A DNA stretch of 64,000 nt from Allium sativum (taxonomy: Eukaryota > Streptophyta > Magnoliopsida > Asparagales > Amaryllidaceae). Positions 22,978-35,127 of this stretch are shown here, piece after piece. The notes beneath the pieces were generated by a model. It saw only the letters and a list, made by a program, of their open reading frames with translations. It was not told the DNA's origin and did no database searches. Every line of letters starts with the position of its first letter. The first letter of the stretch is position 1. The translations under genes and the position numbers were made by a program. The stretch lies in contig CM060909.1 in assembly GCA_030737875.1 (NCBI GenBank), forward strand, positions 34,957,159 through 35,021,158. Direction: 5' to 3'.

Positions 22978-23541
22978 AAGGGCACTTCTTTTATACCCAG
23001 AGTATATTTGTGAGCATCATTTAATGATCTGATGGATCTGACGATGTGACATTCAAAGTGAATGGCGGCCAGATGTTCAAAAGATTATAACCTCAAGCCT
23101 CGTAACTGGGAAATGACAAAAATCAGTCAGACAACATGGCTATGTGGGTCGCACCCGTTATGGTGTATTGTCACCATCTAGAGAATATTCGTATTTCTTA
23201 CTTCTTTTCATTTCTGTATCACCCGGGAACCTTTATGTTGCTAGCAACCGTAGGTGGCAATATATTCGATACACTCAAGAGAAATGAGTGGTCGGTCATG
23301 TGTGGCCGGGTTGCAAGACGTTCTTGTTAAACCCAGTGTATTCCCCTCTAGAGATACACTATGGGCAGGTGGTTCCATACCTTGCAATAGTCGGAATCTA
23401 ATCTCCAATAAGCGCCCGCGGTTTAGATTGTATACTATGTAGAGCGTGATATGCAAGCGTTCTGCTAGATTGATATTTATTTGTATTTAGATACTACTAT
23501 AATATCAGAAAAGATATTGATTTCAAAATGATTTGGGTTAT
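22978..23541 (+). repeat. 5' LTR segment 5
   Basis: This is homologous to 46525-47087 of the 3' LTR and connects CACTA 1 to CACTA 2. No gene is seen. Confidence 0.88.
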
Positions 23542-25464
23542 CACTACAAGAAAAGTGCTTATCCACAATACTAGAAGACAACATTTTGGGATGAATGTTT
23601 TTGTTGAACCTTCAATAGATTGAAAATACAAAGTGAAAAACAAAGACAACACCCCCAAAATGCTGAGGTCTTCCTGTCCAAAATTTATTACGTTCCTTTC
23701 CCTCTAAAAGATTTCATTGCCGCGTTCTTTCACTATTATTTCCCTCTAAAAATTTAATCTTCCCGCTTCACATAATCTTCCCCAACCCTAAAATTTTGTC
23801 TACCGCTCTTTAGATTTTCCGTTCATGCCTTTCATTTTCCCGCTTCTCTTTTCATTTTCCCTTCCGTTTTGAGTTCAATTTACAGGGAGAGATGCATAAC
23901 AAACTTGAGCATCCGATTCTTCTGCTACCACAATCGTACTTGGCGGATTCAAGGTAAACTTATCTGATAAGAAATACCTAATTTTGTTCTCTCATGAAAT
24001 TCCATTCGCCCCTAGTTCTTCCAGCGACATCCAGTTTGCTCGAGCACTTACCCCCTCGAATCCGTCCTTGGAGTATATTGGAACGTGAATCCAACTCAAT
24101 GTTCACTTTAGAAGGCCGATTTGAGGTAAATTTCTAATCTATAGGCACAACATTTAAATTTTTTGTCTTTTAACCGTTATTTATATATTGTGAATTATGT
24201 TTACTAGATCTAGAAAAAGCAAAATACAGGTTTTTGTGTTATAGGGTTAATCGATAATGGGATTGGTTTAATCGAGAGGAGTGTGTTATGCCTAATGCCT
24301 ACAAGTCTGGGGTTGACGAGAAGTGGTGTTGGGTGTTAGATAGAAACATGAATTTGTAAACTCCACCTAAATTTAATTCCATACTGGTAAAAGGAAATAT
24401 AATATGAAAATGAAAACTCATGTGGGATGGGTGGTCACATCCATTTGCTATAGACTCTGGTTGTTTTCATGTTTCGATAAGAAGTATAAATTGTAAATAG
24501 AAAATTGTTCCTTGGTTATATTCCTATTCAAGTATAAGTTGTTTGGAAAGGTTGAATAGGTGTACATTCAGTGATTTCGGAGAAATTAGTTGTCCTTGAT
24601 ATTATCAGTTTGGAAAAATTAGTTGTCCTTGATATTATCAGTTGTTGGTCGCAAATGATAGGTGGTTTCAGTTTACTGCCTCAGCATTTTGTTGGCTCAG
24701 GTGTTAGAAATGATGTTGTAGCTGCATTAGTAGGATAATTTTCTTTCCTAGTAATGATGCTGTAGCTGCATTTTTAATTATGGATTGTCAGTTTCTTCAT
24801 CCAATATATCTGCTATGATCGAAGTCCAATTTTTTTTACCCTTTTTTTATTCTTAAGAACACCTCACTATGCATTCATTTCGATTCATTTTAATATTAAT
24901 TTCAGTAACTATATTTTAAGATAAGTTTACATTTATTTTCTCTAGATAAATCCTAATTTCTATCAACAAATTATTTTCTACCAATTTATGTTTGACGATT
25001 AAAGACTAGACGATATGCTAAATAAATAAGTAGAAGAGTTTTCTTTCCTTTTATTGATATGTAGTTCCTTTTCCAAAGTTTGTTGATTGAAAGTTAACAT
25101 AAGAGAAATGATTCACTTAAATGAGAACTTCTTATATATTTCTTTTAACATTAATCATGTGTTTCAGCATAAAAATCAGCAAAATAGCCTCGGGAGAGAA
25201 AGAATGAGAAGCATCCCTTGCAGTTAGATATACCAAAAGGTCCAATGGAGCTCCATTGATTGGTAAATACATACTGACGTTTAAAATGTTTCTAAGCTTA
25301 TATGTGGTTGTAATTGGAATGGGCATTTATACACTAATCAACAGTAATGGAAAGGAATTGAACTTGAGAGGGTGAATGTTCAAGGCTGTTTCTCTATGGA
25401 ACTTTTGCGGACAAGAAAATCACAAGTGTCGAGACTATATTATTTTCTGCAAACATGTTCATCT

Positions 25465-25832
25465 TGGAATAAGGAATATACAGGTTTTGATTGCGACTAT
25501 AGTTTGTATGTTCTTCCTCTATATTTAAATTTCAGTTACTTATCAAACCAGTTGTGCATTGTAAATTATTAGTTTAATAGCTATGCTTGTTATGACATTT
25601 TGTGCAGGTATTTTGATAAGGCTTCACAGTATCACTTTCTTCGACATTACTTGCCACCAAGAAGAGGTGAGTAAATGTGATAATGTGCATAAAGTGTTGT
25701 TATTTTAGCTAAATCGAAATAAGTTATTCTTGTTTACAAGTTAGTGATAAAGATTTGGGAACTCCTTATATGAAAACAAGTTTATTCATGTTAGCCTCAC
25801 AATTATATTGGGCTTTATGGGCACTTATTCAG
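25465..25832 (+). pseudogene. Ethanolamine kinase fragment (three exons) inside CACTA 2
   Basis: Exon piece one (25465-about 25509) reads WNKEYTGFDCDYSLY. After an intron ending in GTGCAG, piece two (from 25609) reads YFDKASQYHFLRHYLPPRR and ends at GTGAG near 25669. Piece three (25741-25832) follows TTTACAAG and reads SDKDLG, then LASQLYWALWALIQ, and ends CAG|GTACTT. Joined in order these match the C-terminal part of plant choline/ethanolamine kinases, which phosphorylate ethanolamine in phosphatidylethanolamine synthesis. The catalytic N-terminal half is absent. Intron borders look conserved, so genomic DNA rather than a cDNA was captured. Family recognition is by eye. Confidence 0.72.
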
Positions 25833-25956
25833 GTACTTTTTCCCTTTTTTTGGTCAATTATCTGAGCATCAGCTCAGTTTGACTCGAACTCTCTCAGTTT
25901 TGATACAAAACTGAGCCGGTTGTATCAAAAATGAGATAATTTTGAGTCAAGCAAAG

Positions 25957-26536
25957 GAGATATCATGACATGTTCCAAGGACAAGAATTCAAAGCTCTTC
26001 TATGGGTTTTAGGAGGTCTCAGACAATCTGGAGTCATAACAAGGGCCAGGATCATATTAGGTCCCGCTTACAAAATGGTAAATTCCTTTTCCAAATTAAA
26101 CTTACAGCATATGATCACTTTAAGTACTGAAATACGTCTACGGAGGCAAAAATGGTCACAGTGAGATATGATGACTTTGAAGAGTTTGCAAAAGCTCAAG
26201 AGTTGCTCATAATTGAAGGAGAAGTCGACTTTCTTGAAGAGATGATAAAATTGCATACAACCAACAGGACTGTAAATTATTCACTGGTGTTCGCTATTTA
26301 CTTCAATGACGAGGGTGATGCCCAGATGGTAAATTTTATGTACTAGTTGCTAAAAATTCCAAATTTTAAGATCGTTGCTATAACGTTGTGATGTTATTAT
26401 CAGAAATTAGATGTAGCATTAACAAAATTACGCTTGGCGCTGGCTGATGCAACTGTCTCCGACTTGTCATATTTTGATTTTTTAAATCGAGAAAGGGCAG
26501 AAGAAAAGAATCTAAGGAAAAAAGGATTGTGGGAGG
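25957..26536 (+). pseudogene. Unidentified multi-exon gene fragment inside CACTA 2
   Basis: Three exon-like pieces lie in order. The first (about 25965-26076) includes FKALLWVLGGLRQSGVITRA and ends ATG|GTAAAT. The second (about 26150-26329) includes AQELLIIEGEVDFLEEMI and ends ATG|GTAAAT. The third (26404-about 26536) follows TTATCAG and includes KLRLALADATVSDLSYFDF. The borders fit plant introns and composition is gene-like, so a captured host gene is likely, but I do not recognise it. Palindromic GAGCTCAG-like repeats lie just upstream (25860-25940). Confidence 0.45.
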
Positions 26537-27238
26537 TTCCACATCCATTAACTATCATATATTTCTTCATTTGCAGCAACTCTTGCTGAATTGCTCATTT
26601 CAGGTAATTAGTTTCTTTTTAGTCTATTAATTATCATATATTTCTTGATTTGACAAGCGGTTTTGATTTAACCGTGTATGTTTCTTAATTGTGATATTAT
26701 TTGAGAATTTTGGTACAATGATAAGTATTCCCATAATCGCAAAGATATCTAAAGACTATGTATCTTGATTTCACAGTGCTATGAAACGACTAGAAATGGC
26801 ATAAAGTAAAATATTTCTGATCTAAAACATTTCTGATCTTGAATCGGAACATCAAGGCATTAGGCCTAATGAACTGAAACATCAACACCAAAAAAATCAT
26901 AGTAGATACAGTTTAATGTACTGGAATGAAATTGTGGAATGAAATTGATGTACTAATCATAGTTTTCCAAACTTGCATGCCTAGAATTGAGCATATACTA
27001 ATCATATATACATGCATTTTTACGCGCATACACATACATACACATACACAATTGTGGAATGAAATTGTTTGCATTTGTACGCCCATACACATACATACAT
27101 GCATTTTTGTGCTCTAGCTGTATAGCAGTTTTATGAAAAAGAAGCCCAAATTCAAATTAATATATATTAGCAACCGAATGATGGTGTTTAGGCAGATTTA
27201 TATATGAAAGCCCACTGGAAAACAATATCAGGGGAGGT

Positions 27239-27335
27239 CATACGTCTGAAATAAATTTTAGACGTCTGAGTAAGGCCTAGGAGTTGCCCGAGAACATTTT
27301 TAGACGTCTGAAATAAATTTCAGACGTCTGAAATG
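27239..27335. repeat. AGACGTCT palindrome cluster
   Basis: Four copies of a palindromic AGACGTCTGA core with TTTT or AAATAAATTT spacers. They recall the GCTCAG palindromes of CACTA 1 but use a different core. Confidence 0.8.
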
Positions 27336-27429
27336 GTCTCAGGGTGTTTGTGCTGCTTTTAACTGCCTGTTGCTACTGTGAAATAAGTGAAGGTGTAAAC
27401 TCTTCTCTATTGCTACTGCAAATATGAAG

Positions 27430-27570
27430 TAAAAAGTTGCATAATGGGTTTTCTAATTGTATTGGTTTACCTGCACCAGAAAATTCTGAAGCTGATGATA
27501 AAGCTCAGCGGGCTTTAACTCCAACTATTTCAAGAGAAAACACGAATCTGCAACCTCGAATCCTCAAAGT
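27430..27570 (+). pseudogene. Unidentified exon-like fragment inside CACTA 2
   Basis: An open stretch reads GLPAPENSEADDKAQRAL and ends at an AAAG|GTATGT-like donor. The hydrophilic composition and donor suggest a captured exon. I do not recognise the protein. The flanks from 26600 to 27220 and from 27700 to 28480 show no gene. Confidence 0.3.
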
Positions 27571-28488
27571 ATGTCCATCTCTGCACTATTTCTTTTGCAT
27601 TACTTGTTTTACTTCACATACATCAATCTCTGCACTATTTCCTCAAAAGCGTGTCATGTGGCTTCATATGAGTGTAAATAACAGTATCATGTTTCATTTT
27701 GGATAACATATCTTAAGTATTATTATTATTATTTTGAAGGATACATATGTAGGAGAGATGCTTCAAACTGTGAATCAATAAATATATTTTAGAGCATTAG
27801 ATGGTTCAATAGACAACATCATGGTTTGTGACTTCTGTTTACAATTCTGTTATGTTATGTTGATTACAATTTGTTTTGTTTTGTTCTTTTTTTCTATTTA
27901 AACAGAATTTATTTTAATTTTACATTGAGGTATTTGTATATGATGTCCAGTGGGTTACGTCCCATGGGCTTTGGATTGACGGTTTTAAGGTTTTAGTACT
28001 GTCTTGTTTACTATTGCTGATAACAATTGTATGTGTTAAAGTATATGTATAAATAAAAATTACAATGATGACGCTACATGAGTTATTTATTTCTTTTAGT
28101 TGTTTATGAAGTTCTTGCAAGTAATTTTCAGTTGAGAAATTGAGAGCTTTCTAGACAAACGAAAATGACAGACATCTTTTCCTCCTAAATCCAGATCTAA
28201 GAGATGGCCAGGAGTTACTGCTTACGCTCAGAACTGTTGAACTATAGAAGTTTCAAAAATACTGAAATTAGCTGATCAAGTCGTATCAGACTTTATGAGT
28301 GATTGTTGTCTCTTATGTTACAAATGTAAGTTCATTTAACAGCTACTTGTTTCTCCTCAATAGTCTTTAACCCAATTTATTCCTTAACATTGGCCTCTGT
28401 GATGTTGCATTTTTCTGTATCACTACTGAAAAGTAATTGTGTGTATATTAGATTAACTTGCACTGTGTATTTATTTTATGGGATACAG

Positions 28489-28556
28489 ATGAATCGAGAG
28501 AAACTTATTAAGATCGCTTGTGTTGTTCGCACTTGTGGAAAGGGTACCGTGCTCAG
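28489..28556 (+). pseudogene. BTF3 / NAC-beta first coding exon fragment inside CACTA 2
   Basis: Directly after a GATACAG acceptor, the ATG at 28489 reads MNREKLIKIACVVRTCGKGT, closely like the N-terminus of plant BTF3, the beta subunit of the nascent polypeptide-associated complex. The piece ends CTCAG|GTTTTT. The next exon-like segment (28617-about 28700, after TTTGCAG) reads FFKAGRGRTGNTTWTKGHH and does not match BTF3, so pieces of different genes appear to be placed in series. Replacements in the conserved start (GG to CG in the RTGGKGT motif) suggest decay. Confidence 0.65.
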
Positions 28557-28984
28557 GTTTTTAACATGTTTTAATTCTATAAACTGATAATACCGTGCTC
28601 AGGTTTTTTTTTGCAGTTCTGAAGAACCCTCGGTTTTTTTTAAGGCAGGACGTGGGAGAACGGGCAATACGACATGGACTAAGGGACATCATGCTTAAAG
28701 GCAAGCACCGTAACGGGACTTTAGCAGCTCAAACTATTAATGGTCCATTTATCCGCAACCATCCAAGCAACCAGGTTGTAATTATTTAGTTTAAGGTCAG
28801 TGAGATTTCATTTCTATATCGGTATGCTAAATGCATTTTTGTATTATTTACTGTTTGTTATTTATTTTGAGCGTTTAGTTTTGTATGCACTACATTATCC
28901 AGTTATCCGAGTGCAAACCTTCTTGTTGAGTGGAGACCATGGTCGATAGTTTAGGTTGTCCTAGGACAGAGTTGACACTTGAAA

Positions 28985-30150
28985 TACACCCTTTATAATA
29001 ATTACTATTGTTTATACACACTTTGAAAATTAACTAAGTAGTATAAAAATCAGCTAACTATTATAATAAATTAACTAGGTTTACTAATTTTATAAAAATT
29101 AAGAAGCATAGTTTATAAAAGTTAACTAAGTTTATAAAAATATAAAATATTACCAAGTATTTTATAATAATAATAACAATAATTAAAAATTAACTATGTA
29201 TTAGAAAAATTAACTGACTATTATAAAAAATTAACTAAGTTTACTAATTTTATAAAAATTAAGAAGCCTAGTTTATAAAAGTTAACTAAGTATATAAAAA
29301 TATAAATATTACCAAGTATTCTATAATAATATTAGTAATAATTAAAAATTACCTAAGTATTATAAAAATTAACTAACTATTATAAAAAAATAATTAAATT
29401 TACTAGTTTTATAAAAATTAACTATCTACTATAAAAATTAACTCACTATTATAAAAATTAACTAAGTTTACTAAGTATTATAAAAATTAACTCACTATTA
29501 TAAAAATTAGCTAACTATTATAAAAACTAAATTAAGTTTACTAATTTTATAAAAATAAACTAACCATTAAAAAGGTTAAATTAAGTTTACTAATTTTATA
29601 AAAATTAACTAAGTGTTATAAAAATTAACTAAGTATTATAAAAATTAACTAAGTTTACTAATTTTATAAAAAATTAACTCAGTATTATAAAACTAACTAA
29701 GTATTATAAAATTAACTAAGCATTAGGTATTATAAAATTAACTAAGCATTAAGTATTATAAAAATTATCTAATTACTATAAAAATTAACTAAGTATTATA
29801 AAAATTAACTAAGTTTACTAAATTTATAAAAAAATTAGAAGTTTGGTTTATAAAAGTTAACTAAGTATATAAAATTATAAAATATTACCATATTCTATAA
29901 TAATTATAGCAATAATTAAAAATTAACTAAGTATTATTAAAATTAACTAAATAGTATAAAATTTTAACTAAGTTTACTAATTTTATAAAAACGAAGAAGT
30001 AGTTTATAAAAGTTAACTAAGTATATAAAAATATAAAATATTACCAAGTATTATATAATAAAAATAGAAATAATTAAAAATTAACTAAGCATTATAAAAA
30101 TTAACTAACTATTACAAAATATTACCAAGTATGCTATGTTGATATCTTCA
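28985..30150 (+). repeat. AT-rich array of TTATAAAAATTAACTAAGT units
   Basis: More than 40 degenerate copies of short units like ATTATAAAAATTAACTAAG and TTTACTAATTTTATAAAAA, with a longer super-repeat visible at about 29095-29170, 29260-29340, 29820-29900 and 29985-30060. It ends at the CACTA 3 insertion. No gene is present. Confidence 0.92.
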
Positions 30151-30154
30151 ACTT

Positions 30155-33100
30155 CACTACAACAAAATGACCCTATTACAACGGTGGAACACCGTTGTAA
30201 TATACATTTTACAACGGTGGGCAAACCGTCGTGTATTAAGAAGTTGTAATAGACTAATATCTTTTACAACTTTTTTGCACTGTTGCAACACCGTTGTAAT
30301 ATGTATATTTTACAACTTTTTTCCACCGTTGTAATATGTATATTTTACAACTTTTTTCCACCGTTGTAATAAACTTTATTACAACAGTTATGCACCGTTG
30401 TAATAAAATCTACTACAACTGTTATGCACCGTTGTGATTGAAATTTGGGTTTTAAAAAAAAATAAATTTTGCAAATGCAACAAAAGATGAATAAACAGAA
30501 AACAAATTGATATAAATTCAAGGCAACGGATCCATTCATACAAAAAACATTACAACTTTATATTCGAAATACAAAACTAATGAATCATACATCATCACAG
30601 TAATATATCAATTCTTCATTACAAATAATGATTACAAATCATTACCATCCAAAAACTCTGCTTCAACTATCAGCTTGCTTCATCTTTGCACTTCCTCAAC
30701 ATCCCCACCACCAAAAGATACGCCACCTGCACAATATAAAAGGGACATGAATAATACACACATTTTAAGCTTTTCAATGGTTTGCAATTCAAATACCAAA
30801 CAAGGATGGACAAATTGGAAATAAATATCAGTTCCTGAATTATGCACATATTTTTACGCATTAGAATCTCAATGCTAAATTTCCTTGAGTTCATCCTACT
30901 GTAAATAGAACTGTAAATCGCATATTAAGAACGCCTTTTTGCCATTTTGAATCTTGTTGTCATCACTGTTTATGCATCATTGCCAGATCCAGAAAAAAAA
31001 AACTACATATAAACAACGAACAAGACTAACTAATAACCAAAGAAACCATACAATACACCCTATTAGCACTAAGGCGACACACTAGATCTCGCAGATCATA
31101 GAGTAAAAAAAATTCTGAAAACCCACAGACATAAACTATATACCTATACCAAGCAGAAACAAAATCCAACCAAAGCAGCGAATGCGATAACCAAACTGTC
31201 ACAATAGTTAGATCTAAATTTACTGACTGTTTGAGTGCACATTTCTGTGCATAGGCATTGTTACCTTATCGAGTAGAATTTTTGTTCTGTTTTCTGGCAC
31301 CCATCTTTTCGGTATTTTTATTTTTCTGTAAGTTTTGTATTTATGCAACACTAGTTTAATTCATTTATTGTAATATGGGAGAAATGACAGTATATAGAGG
31401 ACAAAAGTGCAAGCCTTCAGGTTGTTCTAATAGTTGATCTATAGCTCAGCAAATTTACCGCACATTCACAAATCAAACATCAAGAATTTCAGTTTGTAGT
31501 CAACAGTCACCTAACACTAATTATCATGCACGCCGCAATTCAAACCTCAATACAGGATCAACCACTTCAGTTCAGATGGCAAATTAGTGCTAACTGAGAA
31601 AAACTGACCACATTCAACAAAAATGTCACATGATCTGACTGTAAACAAAATAAAATTCCTGATTTCTAACAAAAGCAGAAAATATCCCTTATTCTCCATT
31701 TTTTTACGCAAATAAACTTCCAGACTATAGATTTCATTCTACTTAAGTAGATCTGCAAGATAGGTTCCTTTTAGATCGATTTTTTTTCCACGGATGGAGT
31801 AAGAAATGAATACAGTTCTACCAGGAAAACAACATACAAAAAGAGGAACATAGCATAAGACGCAACCTGATCAAAATATGAAAATCTACAGCTCAAAAGC
31901 AAAGCGTAACAAAAATATTTCACGAAAGATCCGTAGTTGGATTTTCTTACATGTTATGAGCTCGTCATCGCTGTGTAGAAAAGTCAAATTTGTTTAAACG
32001 CCCATGGATTGATTATCGGAAAATCTAAAGAGAAACGATTTCAAAGGCAAAAAGCAGCATAAACCCAACTGAATCTTGGATTGCTCTTTCCATGTTACCA
32101 TACTGGAAATGAAATTACCATTCCAACATACATAATTTAGCGTGTCGGCTTCTCAGATTCTTCCAGTAAAAATAAAGACAAAAAAGGGGGAGGACCATAA
32201 TAACTTGAGAAAAGGTATACATACGGCGACAGCTTCTTGCGTCTGTGGCACTGGCATGTCGGCTTCCCTTATTCTCACTTGCGTCTGTGGCATCTACACT
32301 GGTGAGACTCTAGCATCTACACTGGTGAGACTCTAGCATCTACTACAACTGACAGCGGATGCAGATGAAGGCTTGGATCTAGATCTGGAAAGTGGAGCAA
32401 CTGTACCACAGAGGAGAAAGCTAGGGAACGATGGGGTATAGGAGATAGCAAAGGACGAGCATGACCGAGGAGGGACGAAAATAGGGCAGGCGAAAGGATT
32501 GAAGGGAGATAGGGGAAGGAGGACGGAACCCTAGTGAAATTTGGGTAAGAAATTGTGGCGGCCAGATTTAGGGTTCAGGAAAGCGTCGTGAAATATAAGG
32601 GATGGCCGCCAAAATTTTCAAGTTGGCGCGCCAAACGATTAATTTTTTCATGTTATCTGATTGGTACTTACTAATGTGATTACATCTTATATTTCAATTG
32701 TTTTCAGCACTATACATAATATTATTTCTTATAGGAATCATTTAACCAATTTCAATAATCAATAAATCACGTTGGTTAAGTCATCTAAATATTCATTTCA
32801 ATTTTAAGGTACTATTATCATAAGAAAAAAAAGAAAAAAAACTAACTAGTTTTTCGAAATTTTGGATATTTTATAAAAGTTCTAGTTCATTGATTTTTTT
32901 TTTAATTAATTTGTGAAAATTTCAATATTTTATAAGTTTTGTCTTTAAAAATTTAAACTTTTTTTGAAATATTAGATGTTAAATATAATTATTACCCATA
33001 ACTATTAAATATTAAATACTAATAATAAGTATTACTTTTTAATTATTAAAGATTTCTTATTAATCGTTCGTTATTATAAATTAATTATTAAATATAATCT

Positions 33101-33598
33101 TAGTTATTAATCTCTTCTTCTTAATTATTAATCTCTACTTCTTAATTATTAATAACAATCATTGATTATTCATGATTAGCATTAATTATTATATTTTAAT
33201 TATTAACTATTTAATAGTATATAATTATTTAATATTAACTATATTTTTATTTTATTCTTCTTAATTGCTAAGTATTAAATATTACGGATTGATTTTTAAT
33301 TATTACTTCCTAATTGATTATTAATAGTAATCATTAGTTATTAATTATAAATAATCAATATAAATGTATTAAATATTAATTATTAGTTTTTAATTATATT
33401 AAAATATAGTCATATATTGCAACAGTAAAAAAATAAAAGTTGTGATTGGCTTTTATTACAACTGTCAAAATAACACAGTTGTTAGAAATAAGTTTATTAC
33501 AACTTTTCTGGAAAAAAGTTGAAAAAAACATTTATTACAACGGTGCTTTTACCACCGTTGCAAAATTAAAGTTGTAATATGGTGTTTTTGTTGTAGTG
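30155..33598. mobile_element. CACTA element 3, nested in CACTA 2, non-autonomous (3.4 kb)
   Basis: The left end CACTACAACAAAATG and the right end TTTTTGTTGTAGTG are inverted repeats, flanked by CTT at 30152-30154 and 33599-33601. The first 280 bases carry repeated TTACAACGGTG and CACCGTTGTAATA motifs, and the last 180 carry the same motifs inverted. No transposase is present. A GC-richer piece at about 32340-32620 looks like a minus-strand leader or promoter, with an inverted pair TGGCGGCCA/TGGCCGCCA. A 26-bp direct repeat (CATCTACACTGGTGAGACTC core) lies at 32290-32341. I find no protein I can name. Confidence 0.9.
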
Positions 33599-33601
33599 CT
33601 T

Positions 33602-34456
33602 TCTCCTTGTACTCTTTTTTCTTGTTGTCGAGCATTGTTTTCTTGTTAATGTGTAAGCATGACCAAACGCTAACATGAAAACATGTGTATAGGTATTAGA
33701 GGTGGGCATCTTTGTGCATTCGGCTATAATCAGAATATCGTTAGGCGCTTCTGAAGATCCCTCAACAAAAAGACTGCTTGTGGTATCTGCTTACGAAGAA
33801 AGCGGTAACTTTTAGATGTTCGTTTTGTTGGTATTCGACGATAACTTGTTTTATGGAAATTTTGTTTTATTTGTAGATATCGTGACTTTGTTCGACGGAT
33901 AATGTGTAAATTTAGTTTATGGTGTTATTTTTTTATGGAAATTATGAAAAGTTTGTTTATTGATGATGTCTTTATGTATGAATATTGTGTTATATAATTA
34001 GTTGGTTGATATATATTTACATGTTGATATGTTTATGCATGAATATTCTGATACTACAATATGTAAATGTTGTGATAGAATCATAAAAAGTTGTGATATG
34101 TGGCAAAACGTTGTGATAGTAAAGAACATGTAAACTTCTAGAAACGCTGTGATATGTGGCAAAACGCTGTGATAATAAAGAACTTGTAAACTTTGAGAAA
34201 TGCTGTGATATGTGTCTAAACGTTGTAGAAAAGGGAAGATAACAACATTTCTAAAACATTATAAAACGCTGTATAAACATAAGGACAACACCATTTGAAA
34301 CGCTATAATATGTCAATTTTCTACAATATTTTTGAAAATGCTGTAATATATCTAGGGACCTATAACAGCACGTTGGTAGACAGCGTTCATCAAAACGCTG
34401 TTAAAGGCTATAACAACGTTTTTTCAACACTGTGAATAGACATATTTCTTGTAGTG
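33602..34456 (-). repeat. CACTA 2 right end with subterminal repeats
   Basis: From about 34060, copies of AACGCTGTGATATGTG and AACGTTGTGATAG recur, up to the TTTCTTGTAGTG terminus. The 33602-34050 part shows no gene. Confidence 0.8.
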
Positions 34457-35114
34457 TATAGTAAGGTAAAAACCGTCCGTACTTATGTGTGGATTTGGTC
34501 TTACGAATATCCTTTTATTTCGAAAGGATTTTAAACTTCAAAATCAAGTTGGATGATTCCTCTTAAACTTAGTGTGTTTTCTCACTCTAGTTCACCAGAC
34601 TGACCCGGTATTTGTAATGCTCGGGTTAGACCAAGTTGTACAGGTACAGGTTATCGGATGTTGCGAAGTCTAGAGACGACCCGGATGAGTTCAGATGTAT
34701 GATATATGCCACGGACGTGAGTAAAGCTAAAGCAACAGTAGTATTTATAGAAGTTGTCAATAATAGATTACCCAGAGAAATGGGTAATATTTTTCGATGT
34801 GTGTGGTATATGAGGATAGGTTATTATAACTGTCCAGATGTGTTGATGTACTCTGATAACTGTAAGTATTTATTTCAAGCTCTCAATAAAGATTTATTTT
34901 TATATTATATTTTGTTCCGCTGCGATGTGAGATTGATTTTGTTGTGTTAGTTCTTCTTCTTATTCTTCTATTCAAATTTTTCTTTCTTTCATATATCACC
35001 ATCTAACTTCTTTCTATAAACGTTCTGGTGTTTTCGGTGATTGGAAGGTCAGCATGAGATACGGTAAATGTATTTATGTCGATTTTCGGGGCTGAAAATC
35101 CTCAGGTCGTTACA
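34457..35114 (+). repeat. 5' LTR 3' end with poly(A) signal
   Basis: This is homologous to 47085-47668. It contains AATAAA at 34885-34890 followed by an AT-rich stretch and TTCCGCTGCGATGTGAG, typical of the end of plant Ty3/gypsy LTRs. It ends GGTCGTTACA. The 3' LTR copy lacks about 100 bases near 34703-34790. The open frame at 34636-34950 is broken in the other LTR and is not a gene. Confidence 0.88.
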
Positions 35115-35115
35115 G

Positions 35116-35127
35116 TGGTGTCAGAGC
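35116..35127 (+). promoter_or_regulatory. Primer binding site, initiator tRNA-Met type
   Basis: TGGTGTCAGAGC starts one base after the 5' LTR end. It differs at one base from TGGTATCAGAGC, the usual plant site complementary to the 3' end of initiator tRNA-Met. Position and sequence together confirm the LTR border. Confidence 0.9.

Larger units (their letters stand above)
23542..34456. mobile_element. CACTA element 2, gene-carrying, about 10.9 kb
   Basis: The left end CACTACAAGAAAAGTG and the right end TTTCTTGTAGTG are inverted repeats, flanked by TAT at 23539-23541 and 34457-34459. The 3' LTR shows the empty site GGGTTATAGTAAG at about 47085. No TNP2 or TNPA gene is present. The interior instead holds exon-like pieces of ethanolamine kinase and BTF3 and several unidentified spliced-looking fragments, plus a nested CACTA element (30155-33598). 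It is therefore non-autonomous and a gene-capture type. From 23560 to 25460 I see only weak exon-like traces near 23885-23950 and 24000-24130 with no identifiable product. Confidence 0.9.

Noticed and set aside
34636..34950. Open frame near the end of the 5' LTR (and 47267-47755 in the 3' LTR)
   Set aside because: The two LTR copies differ by a 100-bp deletion and frame changes, and the region holds the poly(A) signal, so it is non-coding LTR.
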